From positions 1 to 64,000 of the forward strand of contig CAKVON010000010.1 in NCBI GenBank assembly GCA_934792625.1: a stretch of DNA of 64,000 nt. Reading direction: 5' to 3'. A program made the position numbers and the translations under genes. Each line of letters starts with the position of its first letter. Within the stretch, counting starts at the first letter, position 1. The notes under the pieces were generated by a model that saw only the letters and a list, made by a program, of their open reading frames with translations, was not told the origin of the DNA and searched no databases. Of the stretch, positions 51,055 through 59,626 are shown one piece after another. Source of the DNA: an uncultured Atopobiaceae bacterium (lineage in GTDB: Bacteria; Actinomycetota; Coriobacteriia; Coriobacteriales; Atopobiaceae).

Positions 51055-52002
51055 ATGGAAGTAGCACTTGGAATCGACGTTGGCGGGACCAGCATCAAGG
51101 CGGGGGTCTTCTCGACCGAGGGCAAGCTTTTGGCGGAGTGCTCCGTCCGCACGCCTGCGCTCGACAACGAGGCCGCCTATGCCATCGTGACCGAGGGTCT
51201 GACGGGCCTGCTGTCCGACAACGGGTTTGCCCCCGACGACGTCGTGGCGCTGGGCCTGGACGTTCCCGCACCCGTTGATTCCGAGGGCCGTCTGGGCTTC
51301 GTCCCCAACATGACGCTCGACGGTGACGGCCTGCGTGGCGCCATCGGCTTGGCCTTCCCGTTTGCCACCATCGCCTTCGTCAACGACGCCAACGCGGCCG
51401 CCCTGGGCGAGATGTGGGCCGGTGCCGCGGCGGGCGTCCGCGACTGCGTGATGCTCGCGCTGGGCACGGGCGTCGGCGCGGGCGTGATCGTGGGCGGCAG
51501 GCTCGTGGCGGGTGCCTTTGGCGCCGGCGGCGAGGCGGGCCACATCACCGTGAACCCCGACGAGACCCGCGTGTGCGGCTGCGGCCGTCGCGGCTGCCTC
51601 GAGCAGTACGCGAGCGCCAAGGGCATCGTCCATCGCTACCTGCAGGAGTGCGAGTCCGCGGGCGTCATGCCCGCCAAGTTGGAGCACGCCACCGACACCC
51701 TCGGCGTCTTCGGTGCGCTCGACGCCGGCGACCCGTGCGCGCGTCGTGCGGTCGACGCCATGTGCGAGCGCCTGGGCCAGGCCATGGCGCAGATCAGCTG
51801 CGTCGTCGACCCCGAACTCTACCTCATCGGCGGCGGCGTGGCCGGCGCCTTCGAGACGTTTGGCCCCGAGCTGCGCCGTCGCTTTGCCGAGCACGCGCTG
51901 CCCCCCTGCAAGGCCGCCCGCATCGAGCCGGCGGCGCTGGGCAACAGGGCGGCGATGTACGGCAGCGCCAACGAGGCCCTGCGCCGTCGCGCCGAGGCAT
52001 AG
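51055..52002 (+). CDS. ROK-family sugar kinase (glucokinase-like)
   Basis: 315 aa. ATP-binding LGIDVGGTSIKAG at the N-terminus, catalytic NDANAAALGEMWAGAAAG, GTGVGAGVIVGGRLV, the ROK signature AGHITVNPDETRVCGCGRRGCLEQYAS with zinc-binding Cys residues. No HTH is present, so it is a kinase and not a repressor. ATP-dependent phosphorylation of glucose or a related hexose. ATG 51055. Convergent with ung. Confidence 0.93.
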   Translation: MEVALGIDVGGTSIKAGVFSTEGKLLAECSVRTPALDNEAAYAIVTEGLTGLLSDNGFAPDDVVALGLDVPAPVDSEGRLGFVPNMTLDGDGLRGAIGLAFPFATIAFVNDANAAALGEMWAGAAAGVRDCVMLALGTGVGAGVIVGGRLVAGAFGAGGEAGHITVNPDETRVCGCGRRGCLEQYASAKGIVHRYLQECESAGVMPAKLEHATDTLGVFGALDAGDPCARRAVDAMCERLGQAMAQISCVVDPELYLIGGGVAGAFETFGPELRRRFAEHALPPCKAARIEPAALGNRAAMYGSANEALRRRAEA

Positions 52003-52024
52003 TCGCGCCCGGGGGGGTCGGGTC

Positions 52025-52049
52025 GGTCGTGACGAGCGCCGACACGACC
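52025..52049. terminator. Short hairpin between ROK kinase and ung
   Basis: GGTCGTG pairs with CACGACC over an 11-nt loop in the convergent gap. No U-tract. Confidence 0.4.
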
Positions 52050-52050
52050 C

Positions 52051-52761
52051 CTAGCTCAGGCAGGCCCAGTCCACGGGTGTGGCGCCGTTCTCCTCCAACA
52101 GTCTGTTGGCTGCCGAGAAGGGCCTCGAGCCGACGAACGCCGCGAGGTCGTCGGTGGCGCGGCGGGCGGACAGCGGCGAGGGGTGCGTCGAGCACAGGCG
52201 GAACTTCGGCGGCGTGCCGCCCACGACCTCGTCCGCGGCGTTGGCCACCAGGCCGCCCGCGAACCTGCCCCAGCACATGAAGACGACGGGCTGCGGCAGC
52301 TCCAGGCAGCGACGAACGACGTGTCCGGTCACCTGCTGCCAGCCCAGGCGTGCGTGCGAGTTGGCCTTGTGTTCGACCACCGTCAGGGTCGTGTTCAGCA
52401 GCAGCACGCCCTGCCTGGCCCAAGGCGTCAGGTCGCCCGTCGCGGGCATCTCGCAGCCGAGGTCGGCGGCAAGCTCCTTGTACACGTTGCGAAGCGACGG
52501 CGGCAGGCGGCAACCCTCGGGTACCGAGAAGGACAGGCCCATGGCCTGGCCTGGCTCGTGGTAGGGGTCCTGGCCCAAGATCACCACGCGGGTGTCGGTG
52601 GGCCCGCACAGCTCGAGCGCGCGCAGGATGGCGCCTTGCTCCGGGTAGACGACGCTGTCGGCCCGCATGTCGGCGACCTGCCCCAGCAGGCGGTCGCAGG
52701 CGTCTCGCGTCGGGCTGCCGGGCTCGCCGAGCCAGGCAGCGATGTTGTCCCTGTGGGTCAT
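52051..52761 (-). CDS. ung: Uracil-DNA glycosylase
   Basis: 236 aa family 1 UDG that removes uracil from DNA. Catalytic water-activating loop VVILGQDPYHEPGQAMGLSFSV (Asp), LLLNTTLTV, and the DNA-intercalating CSTHPSPLSA with His. Length normal. M 52759-52761 is preceded by AGGAGCCCC. Reads leftwards; 42 nt from the MATE stop on the same strand, so weak co-transcription is possible. Confidence 0.95.
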   Translation of the reverse strand: MTHRDNIAAWLGEPGSPTRDACDRLLGQVADMRADSVVYPEQGAILRALELCGPTDTRVVILGQDPYHEPGQAMGLSFSVPEGCRLPPSLRNVYKELAADLGCEMPATGDLTPWARQGVLLLNTTLTVVEHKANSHARLGWQQVTGHVVRRCLELPQPVVFMCWGRFAGGLVANAADEVVGGTPPKFRLCSTHPSPLSARRATDDLAAFVGSRPFSAANRLLEENGATPVDWACLS

Positions 52762-52803
52762 GGGGCTCCTAACAAGTCGTGTCAGGCGCCCGCCGGACGG
52801 GGC

Positions 52804-54270
52804 CTAACAGGTTACGTTGGACGCGTGCGGGCGTAGGCGCGCGCACGCAAGGGCGAGGACGCGGTTGCCGCCGCGCCGCGTGCGACGGGCGCCGCCGCCT
52901 CCGAGGCGACCGCCCTTCTCGCCACCCAGGGTCTGGGCGGGACGGCACACGACCAACGCGCCGAGTATCAGCACCATGGTCGCACAAAGGCTGATGGGGT
53001 AGACGGCCATGACCGTCGAGAAGCCCGGCGAGGCCGGGAAGACGCGCGCGATCCACCAGAAGCGGATGCCGCACACGCTGAGTGTGGTCAGTAGCGCGGG
53101 CGCGAGCGAGATGCCGTAGCCGCGCAGATACCCGGACACGTTCTCGTAGACCATGCTGAACGCGTAGGACGGGAAGATGTAGCAGAAGCGGATGTAGCCG
53201 AGCCTGACCACCTCGGGGTCGCCGTTGAACGCGCCCAGGATCGCGTGGCCGAAGCCCAGCAGCACCGCGACGGCCACGGCAGCGACGATGCCGTCCTCGA
53301 CCATGCAGACCGCAAGGGTGTGCTTGCAGCGGGCGATCTTCTTGGCGCCGAAGTTCTGCCCGACGAAGGTCGTGCACGCCTGGCTGAAGGAGTTGAGCAG
53401 GCTGTAGCAGGGGTACTCGATGCTCGTGGAGGCGCTCGACGCCGCCATGGCCTCGGTGCCCAGGCTGTTGATCGCGGACTGGATGATGATGTTGGCCACG
53501 GCGAATACGGCCGACTGCAGGCCGGCGGGCAGGCCGATGCGCACGATGCGCGCGAGGGTCGCGCGGTCCAGGCGGAGCCGCGACGGGACCAGCCTGATCG
53601 CGTCGCGGCGGCGCAGCAGCATGCACATCAGGATGAGGGCGCTCACGACGTACGAGATCGCCGTGGCCGCGGCGATGCCTGCCACACCCCACCCCAAGAC
53701 GGGAACGAACAGCAGGTCAAGTGCCACGTTTACCGAGAAGGACACCAGAAGTGCGACAAGTGGCGCACGCGTGAGGCCGATGCCGCGGAACACGGCGGCC
53801 TCGAGGTTGTACAGAAGGATCGCGGGCAACCCCAGGAGGTAGACGCGCAGGTAGAGAAGTGCCTCGGCGAAGGCCGCGGGCGGGACGGACAGCGCGTGCA
53901 GCAGCGGGGAGGCCGCGAGCTCGCCCACGACGGCGACCACGATGCCGAGGGCGGCCATCGCGACCGAGGTGTGCGTCGCGCGGGAGACCGCGTCGGCGTC
54001 GTCGCGGCCGACGGCGTTGGCGATGACCACGTTGGTGCCGAGGGCGAGTCCCACGAACAGGTTGATGACCAGGCCGGTGATGGGGGCGTTGGCTCCCAGG
54101 GCCGCCATCCCGATGGTCCCGTGCGGGCCCGACAGCTGTCCCATGACGGCGACGCCGACCGGGTTGGAGAGTTGCTCGAGGATGCTCGTCACCGCCACGG
54201 TGAGGGCGAACGCGGGAACCGCGCGCCAAAGCGAGCCGGACAGTACGTCGCTCGAGTTCTGTTTGCCCAT
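52804..54270 (-). CDS. MATE-family exporter (copy 2)
   Basis: 488 aa, twelve helices. Very similar in layout to the exporter at 15116-16483: GSLWRAVPAFALTVAVTSILEQLSNPVG, LLYLRVYLLGLPAILLYNLEAA, SFSQACTTFVGQNFGAKKIARCK. A C-terminal charged tail of about 45 residues (GGEKGGRLGGGGARRTRRGGNR...) is extra compared with copy 1. M 54268-54270. Divergent from a LysR gene at 54530, which may control it. Confidence 0.92.
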   Translation of the reverse strand: MGKQNSSDVLSGSLWRAVPAFALTVAVTSILEQLSNPVGVAVMGQLSGPHGTIGMAALGANAPITGLVINLFVGLALGTNVVIANAVGRDDADAVSRATHTSVAMAALGIVVAVVGELAASPLLHALSVPPAAFAEALLYLRVYLLGLPAILLYNLEAAVFRGIGLTRAPLVALLVSFSVNVALDLLFVPVLGWGVAGIAAATAISYVVSALILMCMLLRRRDAIRLVPSRLRLDRATLARIVRIGLPAGLQSAVFAVANIIIQSAINSLGTEAMAASSASTSIEYPCYSLLNSFSQACTTFVGQNFGAKKIARCKHTLAVCMVEDGIVAAVAVAVLLGFGHAILGAFNGDPEVVRLGYIRFCYIFPSYAFSMVYENVSGYLRGYGISLAPALLTTLSVCGIRFWWIARVFPASPGFSTVMAVYPISLCATMVLILGALVVCRPAQTLGGEKGGRLGGGGARRTRRGGNRVLALACARLRPHASNVTC

Positions 54271-54412
54271 TCGGGTGATGCCGTCCTTCTCGGCCGAGGT
54301 CGTGTAAACGTCCCTATGGTAGTCCGCTCACATGTAGCTGACGCGCAACGTAACTCTACCGAAAAATGTGTCGTGCCGCAGTATTTGCACCGTATGGGGG
54401 GTTGGGGTGCGG

Positions 54413-54430
54413 GTGTCCCAATTAGTGTCC
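54413..54430. promoter_or_regulatory. Paired GTGTCC sites, 12-bp period
   Basis: GTGTCC (54413-54418) and GTGTCC (54425-54430) in the divergent MATE/LysR gap, same spacing and AATT centre as the pair at 31901-31921. A plausible binding site for the LysR protein or a shared regulator. Confidence 0.5.
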
Positions 54431-54529
54431 GGACGGTCGGCTATTCTCGCCGGTAATCGGATTCCTCTTCGGGGTTCGGCGCGCCGGACACGTCGGCTGT
54501 GCCGCCCGTGGTCGGAAGGGTTGGCGTTG

Positions 54530-55459
54530 ATGAACATCAAGCAGGTCAGGTACGTGCTTGCCGTGCATGACGAGGGCAGCTTCTCTGCGGCGGCCTGCCA
54601 GCAGGGCGTGTCGGTGCAGGCCGTGTCAAAGGCCGTCGGCGACCTGGAGCGCGAGACCGTCGGTCAGCTGTTCCGGCGCACCGGTCATGGCGTCGTCTCC
54701 ACCCAGTACGGCGAGGACTTCTGCCGTCGCGCCCGCGAGGTCGTCCGCCTGTTCGACGGGCTCGTGGGCTTCGCCCACGGCACGTCCGATGACGCCTGCC
54801 TGGCGTCCCATTCCTGCAGGTTGGTGCTGTGCGTCCCGCCCTTCGTGGGGTCGGATCGGGTGGTGTCCTCCCTGGGCAGCCTGCTCACGCGCGGCGTCGG
54901 TCTCGACGTCGAGCTTGTCCTCGAGCACCCAAGCGAGGCATGTCGCATGCTGGAGCGGGGGGAGTGCAGGGCACTCATCACCATCGGCCGCTACGAGGCC
55001 CCCGAGACCGACTGCCATGTCCTGGGGTCGCTTCCGCTGGGTATCGTTGTCTCGCGCAACCATCCGATCGCCAAGGCAGGCAAGGCGCGCCTCGAGGACC
55101 TTGCCAAGTACCCCGTCGGCCTGTCCCCGGACATCGACCTGTTCAACGAGTCCCCCTTCGTCATGTGCCGAAGGCGCGGCCTTGTGGACAGGGTCGTGCG
55201 CAACGAGACCCGCGAGGACACCATCCGCCTCCTGCTCGATAGGCAGGGCTACCTGCTCTCCGTCATGGTGCCTGGCATCAACAGCCCCCACCTGTCGTCC
55301 GTTCTCGTGCCCCTCGAGCGGCCCGAGACCCTGTCCGTACCCATCTGCCTGGTCGCGCCCAGGGGATGCGACTGCGATTGCTCCCACCTGATCACGGAGT
55401 TCCTGTCGGGTGAGGTCGCGAGGCTGCAGGGGCATGCCCTGGATGCGGACGGGCGTTAG
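54530..55459 (+). CDS. LysR-family transcriptional regulator
   Basis: 309 aa. HTH MNIKQVRYVLAVHDEGSFSAAACQQGVSVQAVSKAVGDLERETVGQLFRR at the N-terminus, then an effector domain. ATG 54530 follows GAAGGG. The effector part contains several Cys (CDCDCSHLI near the end) that are unusual. Divergent from the MATE exporter, the usual regulator-target arrangement, and followed 27 nt later by a gene on the other strand. Confidence 0.9.
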   Translation: MNIKQVRYVLAVHDEGSFSAAACQQGVSVQAVSKAVGDLERETVGQLFRRTGHGVVSTQYGEDFCRRAREVVRLFDGLVGFAHGTSDDACLASHSCRLVLCVPPFVGSDRVVSSLGSLLTRGVGLDVELVLEHPSEACRMLERGECRALITIGRYEAPETDCHVLGSLPLGIVVSRNHPIAKAGKARLEDLAKYPVGLSPDIDLFNESPFVMCRRRGLVDRVVRNETREDTIRLLLDRQGYLLSVMVPGINSPHLSSVLVPLERPETLSVPICLVAPRGCDCDCSHLITEFLSGEVARLQGHALDADGR

Positions 55460-55486
55460 GCTGGGGCCGCCAAAGCCGGTCGTGCG

Positions 55487-56476
55487 CTAGGCGAGGGCCT
55501 CGAGTCCGGCGTCCTTCTCGCCAGACTCGAAGGCGGCGAGGCTGTCGAAGTTGCCCTTGACCATGTTGCGCACGCTCACGTCGGTGTAGAACGCGGTGTG
55601 CGGGCTCACGATGACGTTGGGGAACGACTTGAGGACCGCCAGCTGGTCGTTGTCGATGACGTCGCCCACGCGGTCGTAGTAGTACAGGCCGTTCTCGTGC
55701 TCGAGCACGTCGAGGGCGGCGCCACCCAGGTGCCCGGTGCGGATGCCGTCGATCAGCGCGGCGGTGTCCACGAGCTTGCCGCGCGCGGTGTTGACCACGA
55801 CGGCGCCCTGCGGCATGCGCGCGATCGCGTCGGCGTCGATGATGTGATGGTTGGAGTCGTTGGCGTTCATGTGCAGCGTGACGACGTCGGACGCGGCCAG
55901 GACCTCGTCGAGGCTCGCGTAGGTGGCCATCGAGGCGGCCTCGTCGTTCTCGTAGGCGTCGAAGGCCATGATCTTGCAGCCGAAGCCCGACAGACGACGG
56001 ATCACGGCGGTGCCGATGCGACCGGTGCCGAGCACGCCCACGGTCAGCTGCGACAGGTCGCGTCCGATCTTGCCGCGCAGGGTGTAGTCCTGCATCTGCG
56101 CGCGCTCGAGGATGTGGGGCAGGCGGCGCAGCGCGGCCAGGGTCAGAAGCAGCGTGTAGTCGGCGACCGCGGAGGGCGGGTAGCTGACGTTGTCCACATG
56201 CAGGCCGAGCTCGCGCGCGTGGGCGAGGTCGACGTGGTCGTAGCCGATGCTGCGGCACAGCGCGTAACGCACGCCGACCTCGGCAAACCTGTCGAGCACG
56301 CCGGCGGACATGTCGCACGGCGTGAAGCTGATGGCGTCGCAGCCGCGTGCCAGCTCGATGTTGGAGTCGTTGGGGTACTCGGTGGTGTGGACGAACTCGA
56401 TGCCCGTCTCGCGTGACAGCTCCTGCGCCATGGGCAGCTCGTCGAACTCCCGCATCGAGTAGAAGCAGATCCTCAT
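55487..56476 (-). CDS. D-isomer-specific 2-hydroxyacid dehydrogenase (D-lactate dehydrogenase-like)
   Basis: 329 aa. NAD-binding VGVLGTGRIGTAVIRRL, catalytic Arg in VVVNTARGKLVD, Glu in ALDVLEHENGLYYYD and His in IVSPHTAFYTD; SVRNMVKGNFDSL at the end. FYSMREFDELPM and SIGYDHVDL are like LdhA/VanH enzymes, so D-lactate is the probable product or substrate. M 56474-56476 with AAAGGCGCGATTG upstream. Convergent with lysR. Confidence 0.93.
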   Translation of the reverse strand: MRICFYSMREFDELPMAQELSRETGIEFVHTTEYPNDSNIELARGCDAISFTPCDMSAGVLDRFAEVGVRYALCRSIGYDHVDLAHARELGLHVDNVSYPPSAVADYTLLLTLAALRRLPHILERAQMQDYTLRGKIGRDLSQLTVGVLGTGRIGTAVIRRLSGFGCKIMAFDAYENDEAASMATYASLDEVLAASDVVTLHMNANDSNHHIIDADAIARMPQGAVVVNTARGKLVDTAALIDGIRTGHLGGAALDVLEHENGLYYYDRVGDVIDNDQLAVLKSFPNVIVSPHTAFYTDVSVRNMVKGNFDSLAAFESGEKDAGLEALA

Positions 56477-56614
56477 TGCAATCGCGCCTTTCAGCCTACT
56501 CGGAATTTTGCCAATCGCGCCCCATGGTATCCCAAGGGACTTGCGACCGCGCATCCCTTACGATTGGTGGCACGATGCGCCCGCCAGCGGGCGCCTGGCC
56601 GAGGGGAGACGCGC

Positions 56615-57292
56615 GTGGCGCCTGCAGAGAAGAACGACGGGTCGGCGGTCGAGCTCGTCCGCGACGAGGCCGGCGCGCTCGTCCTGACGGACGGCGTCAT
56701 GCGCATGAGTTGCGACCTGTCCGCCTCGCTGCCGCGCCTGCGTGCGGACCGTCTTGGCCGCGAGCTGTTGGTCCGTGCGGCCCGCGTGCGCGGCGTCGAC
56801 GGCCCCACCTGCGTCGACTGCACCGCCGGGCTGGGGGAGGACTCCCTCTTGCTGGCGGCGGCGGGCTTCCGCGTGACGATGTTCGAGCGCGACCCGACCA
56901 TCGCGGCGCTTTTGGCCGATGGCCTCGCCCGTGCGGCGTGCGACCCCGCGCTGGCGGACGTGGTGGCGCGCATGAGCCTTGTGGAGGGCGACAGCGTGGC
57001 GGGCCTAGCCTCGCTTGGCTTTGCCCCTGACGTCGTCTACCTCGACCCGATGTTTCCCGGTCGCACGAAGTCGGCCGCGGTGAAGAAGAAGTTCCAGCTG
57101 CTGCACCACCTGGAGCGCCCCTGCGACGATGCCGAGGCCGATGTCCTGGTGCGCGCGGCCGTGGCCTGTGGGCCGCGCAAGGTCGTCATCAAGCGTCCCG
57201 CGAAGGGCCCGCTGCTCGCGGGCGCCAAGCCGTCCTACAGCGTTTCCGGCAAGGCCGTCCGCTACGACTGCCTGGTTCCGCCGCGCGACTAG
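56615..57292 (+). CDS. rsmJ: 16S rRNA methyltransferase RsmJ-like
   Basis: 225 aa. RsmJ family (m2G1516 of 16S rRNA): CVDCTAGLGEDSLLLAAAGFRV as motif I, FERDPTIAALLADGL, VVYLDPMFPGRTKSAAVKKK (the family's LDPMFP) and KVVIKRPAKGPLLAG near the end. N-terminus DGVMRMSCDLSASLPRLRADRLGRELLVRA is conserved in the family. Start GTG 56615 with GAGGGGA upstream. Followed by yhbY after 181 nt. Confidence 0.86.
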   Translation: MAPAEKNDGSAVELVRDEAGALVLTDGVMRMSCDLSASLPRLRADRLGRELLVRAARVRGVDGPTCVDCTAGLGEDSLLLAAAGFRVTMFERDPTIAALLADGLARAACDPALADVVARMSLVEGDSVAGLASLGFAPDVVYLDPMFPGRTKSAAVKKKFQLLHHLERPCDDAEADVLVRAAVACGPRKVVIKRPAKGPLLAGAKPSYSVSGKAVRYDCLVPPRD

Positions 57293-57339
57293 GGGGCCCG
57301 CGGCACTTGCGATGCCTGCGATGCCGACGACCCGAGGCA

Positions 57340-57350
57340 CTTCTCGGCAG
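57340..57350 (+). repeat. Copy of 11-bp element CTTCTCGGCAG
   Basis: In the rsmJ-yhbY gap, 123 nt before the yhbY start. Confidence 0.85.
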
Positions 57351-57473
57351 GAAAACGCGCTGATACCGTGTGGGCGCGCGGCAGGGCCCAAGGCCTCGGG
57401 CGCGCCGTGGTATCGTCTGTTCGGAACATTCGGCCGCGCACGCGTTGCGCGACATACGTTAGGAGATACGAAC

Positions 57474-57773
57474 ATGGCACTCGCTGGCCGTCAGATCAGA
57501 CAGCTCCGCGCCCTCGCGCACCACCTCGACGCAACCGTGTCGATCGGCAAGTCGGGCGTCGTCGAGGGCACGGCCACCCAGGCCGTCGAGGCCCTCGAGG
57601 CACACGAGCTGGTCAAGTGCAACGTGCTGGACTCCGCCGGCCTGGACGCCTGTGACGCCGCCAACCAGCTGGCCGAGATGGTCGGCGCCGAGGTCGTGCA
57701 GGTCATCGGCCATAAGTTCACGCTGTACCGCGTCTCGTCGCGCGAGGATGCCAAGCACATCGAGCTCGACTAG
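57474..57773 (+). CDS. yhbY: YhbY-family RNA-binding protein
   Basis: 99 aa CRM-domain protein, full length for the family: LAGRQIRQLRALAHHLDATVSIGKSGVVEGTATQAVEALEAHELVKCNVLD contains the GxxG-type loop (IGKSG), and VQVIGHKFTLYR ends the fold. It associates with pre-50S ribosomes and likely assists assembly. ATG 57474 follows TTAGGAGATACG. Upstream 57362-57415 can fold into a long GC-rich hairpin. Confidence 0.92.
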   Translation: MALAGRQIRQLRALAHHLDATVSIGKSGVVEGTATQAVEALEAHELVKCNVLDSAGLDACDAANQLAEMVGAEVVQVIGHKFTLYRVSSREDAKHIELD

Positions 57774-57826
57774 CCGTCGCGCCTGGTTGGGTGGTCCGTG
57801 CCGCCCGAGCCAACAGCGATCGTATG

Positions 57827-57870
57827 GAAGCGACCCTGTCCTGCGTGGCGGGGTCGCTTCTCGTATTTGT
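57827..57870. terminator. Bidirectional terminator between yhbY and the GH3 gene
   Basis: GAAGCGACCC (57827-57836) pairs with GGGTCGCTTC (57851-57860), followed rightward by TCGTATTT. Confidence 0.75.
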
Positions 57871-57892
57871 GGGGTCTGCGCAGCGTGCGGCC

Positions 57893-59137
57893 CTACGGCA
57901 GGATGCCCGCGGCTTGCTTGGCCGCAAGGACGCGCATGACCGACTCCTCGAGGCGCTTCTCGCTCACTCTGCCCTTCTCGACGGCGTCGAGAAGTCCCTG
58001 GTAGGCGGACGGCAGGTCCTCGGGCATGAGGATGACGTCGCCTCCCGCGGCCACGAACCTGGTTGCGGCCTCGGCTGGCGAGAAGTGCTGCGTTATTGCG
58101 CCCATGGCAAACGAGTCGGACACGACCAGGCCGTCGAACCCGAGCTGTTTGCGTAGCACCTTGCCGATCATGGTGGGGGACAGCGACGCGGGCAGGCCGT
58201 CGGCGGCGAATTTGGGCGTCTCGATGTGGCCGACCATGACCATGGGGCAGCCAGCATCGATGGCTGCCCGGAAGGGGACGAGCTCGCAGCCCTCGATCTG
58301 CTCGCGCGTGCGCGTGGCGCAGACGGCGCCGGTGTGCGAGTCGCCCGCGGTGTCGCCATGGCCGGGGAAGTGCTTGGCGCAGGGCAGCGTGCCGGTCTCG
58401 AGCATCGCGCTGAGCTCGGACACGACCATGCGCGCCACGAGGTCGGGGTCGCTTCCGAACGAGCGCTCGCCGATTACGGTGTTGACGGGGTTGGTCAGCA
58501 CGTCGGCCACGGGGGCGAAATCCACGTTGAAGCCGATGTCTCGCAGGTAGGTCCCGATGGCGCTGCCGACCTTGGCGGCCTGTCGCTCGTCGCCCGTGGA
58601 CCCGACCCTTGCCATGTTGGGAAAGCGTTCGACGTCGAACAGGCCCGAGTTGGCGACGCGTGCGACGAGCTTGCCGCCCTCCTCGTCGACGGCGAGAAAC
58701 GGCGGCACGCCCGCGCCGACCTTCTCGCACGCCTTACGGGTGTCTGACAGCAGGTTGCGCAGCTGGCGCGAGCCGGTGATGTTTTGGGAGAAGTAGCACA
58801 GGCCGCCGACGGGGAATTCCGCAAGCGCCTTGGCGGTGGCCTTGCCGCACGCCGTTGCCACGGCGACGCCCGTGAGCTGCTCGGGGGTTACCACGAAGAG
58901 CTGGGCGACCTTCTGGCCGAGGGTCATCTTGGCAAGCGTCTGTTCGACGGGCGATTGGCCCTCGTCGTCTGGCGGCGTCGCGCGTGTGCTGGCCGTGCGC
59001 GTCGCGGGCGACGCGCTTGCCGTGGGGGATGGCGCGTCGTCGTCCGGCCTGGCCCCGCAACCCGCGAGGGCGATGGCCTGGGTTGCTGCCAGCGCGGCGG
59101 CAATCGCGGCGCGGCGGCTGATCCTGGGCGCGTCCAT
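57893..59137 (-). CDS. Glycoside hydrolase family 3 lipoprotein (NagZ-like)
   Basis: 414 aa. The N-terminus ISRRAAIAAALAATQAIALAGCG is a signal peptide with twin arginine and lipobox LAGC, so it is probably Tat-exported and lipid-anchored. A Ser/Thr/Pro linker precedes the TIM barrel: FLAVDEEGGKLVARV, GFNVDFAPVADV, KHFPGHGDTAGDSH (catalytic His/Asp) and DGLVVSDSFAMGAI (nucleophile Asp). GH3 beta-N-acetylglucosaminidase acting on peptidoglycan or glycans. M 59135-59137. Follows the 119-aa gene with a 2-nt gap. Confidence 0.92.
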   Translation of the reverse strand: MDAPRISRRAAIAAALAATQAIALAGCGARPDDDAPSPTASASPATRTASTRATPPDDEGQSPVEQTLAKMTLGQKVAQLFVVTPEQLTGVAVATACGKATAKALAEFPVGGLCYFSQNITGSRQLRNLLSDTRKACEKVGAGVPPFLAVDEEGGKLVARVANSGLFDVERFPNMARVGSTGDERQAAKVGSAIGTYLRDIGFNVDFAPVADVLTNPVNTVIGERSFGSDPDLVARMVVSELSAMLETGTLPCAKHFPGHGDTAGDSHTGAVCATRTREQIEGCELVPFRAAIDAGCPMVMVGHIETPKFAADGLPASLSPTMIGKVLRKQLGFDGLVVSDSFAMGAITQHFSPAEAATRFVAAGGDVILMPEDLPSAYQGLLDAVEKGRVSEKRLEESVMRVLAAKQAAGILP

Positions 59138-59139
59138 GG

Positions 59140-59499
59140 TCAGCGCCTGCCGGTGCGTCCGCGGCCCTGGCCGTTGCGGCCGTTCGTGTGGCGATCGTCC
59201 TGCGGCGCCTTGTGTGTGAGGTGCCAGCCGTGGCAGTAGGGGCACCGGTACACGTGCAGGTCGCGCGAGCCGTGCTTTTGGCAGGCACGAAGGGAGTCCA
59301 GGGCGTCGTCGCGGGTGGGGTAGCGCTTCTTGCGCTCGCAGGCCTTGTAGCGAAGGGCGGCGTCGTGCTGCGCCTCCATCTGGCTGCGATGCTCGTCCTC
59401 GGCGGCGAAGGCCGCGTCGAGGTCACCCGTGCCGCCGAACAGCGACTCCTCGAAGTCGGCGCGCTGCCTCGCCCACGCCGAACGCTTCTTGCTGCCCAC
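59140..59499 (-). CDS. Small Cys/His protein, unknown
   Basis: 119 aa, basic. The middle part ACERKKRYPTRDDALDSLRACQKHGSRDLHVYRCPYCHGWHLTH contains CPYC and HLTH, resembling the treble-clef or zinc-ribbon motif in phage-like and Coriobacterial small proteins; residues 1-40 are acidic and helical. C-terminus is Gly/Arg rich. Starts at 59497-59499 and ends two bases before the GH3 gene, so the two are co-translated. Divergent from rlmH. Function unknown; nucleic-acid binding is a guess from charge. Confidence 0.75.
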   Translation of the reverse strand: MGSKKRSAWARQRADFEESLFGGTGDLDAAFAAEDEHRSQMEAQHDAALRYKACERKKRYPTRDDALDSLRACQKHGSRDLHVYRCPYCHGWHLTHKAPQDDRHTNGRNGQGRGRTGRR

Positions 59500-59539
59500 C
59501 TGACACCCCCTAACGTGGCCCTAACATGCTTCCAACGTA

Positions 59540-59550
59540 CTTCTCGGCAG
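59540..59550 (+). repeat. Copy of 11-bp element CTTCTCGGCAG
   Basis: In the divergent gap between the small Cys/His protein and rlmH, 40 nt from the former's start. Confidence 0.85.
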
Positions 59551-59586
59551 TCCAACTGTAGCCGAACGACTTGCGGGATTCGTGTT

Positions 59587-59609
59587 GCTTGCGTAGCGTA
59601 TGCGCAAGC
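59587..59609 (+). repeat. Hairpin in rlmH leader
   Basis: GCTTGCG (59587-59593) pairs with CGCAAGC (59603-59609), ending just before the GAGAAGGGGAG ribosome binding site. Confidence 0.45.
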
Positions 59610-59626
59610 GAGAAGGGGAGAAGCAC

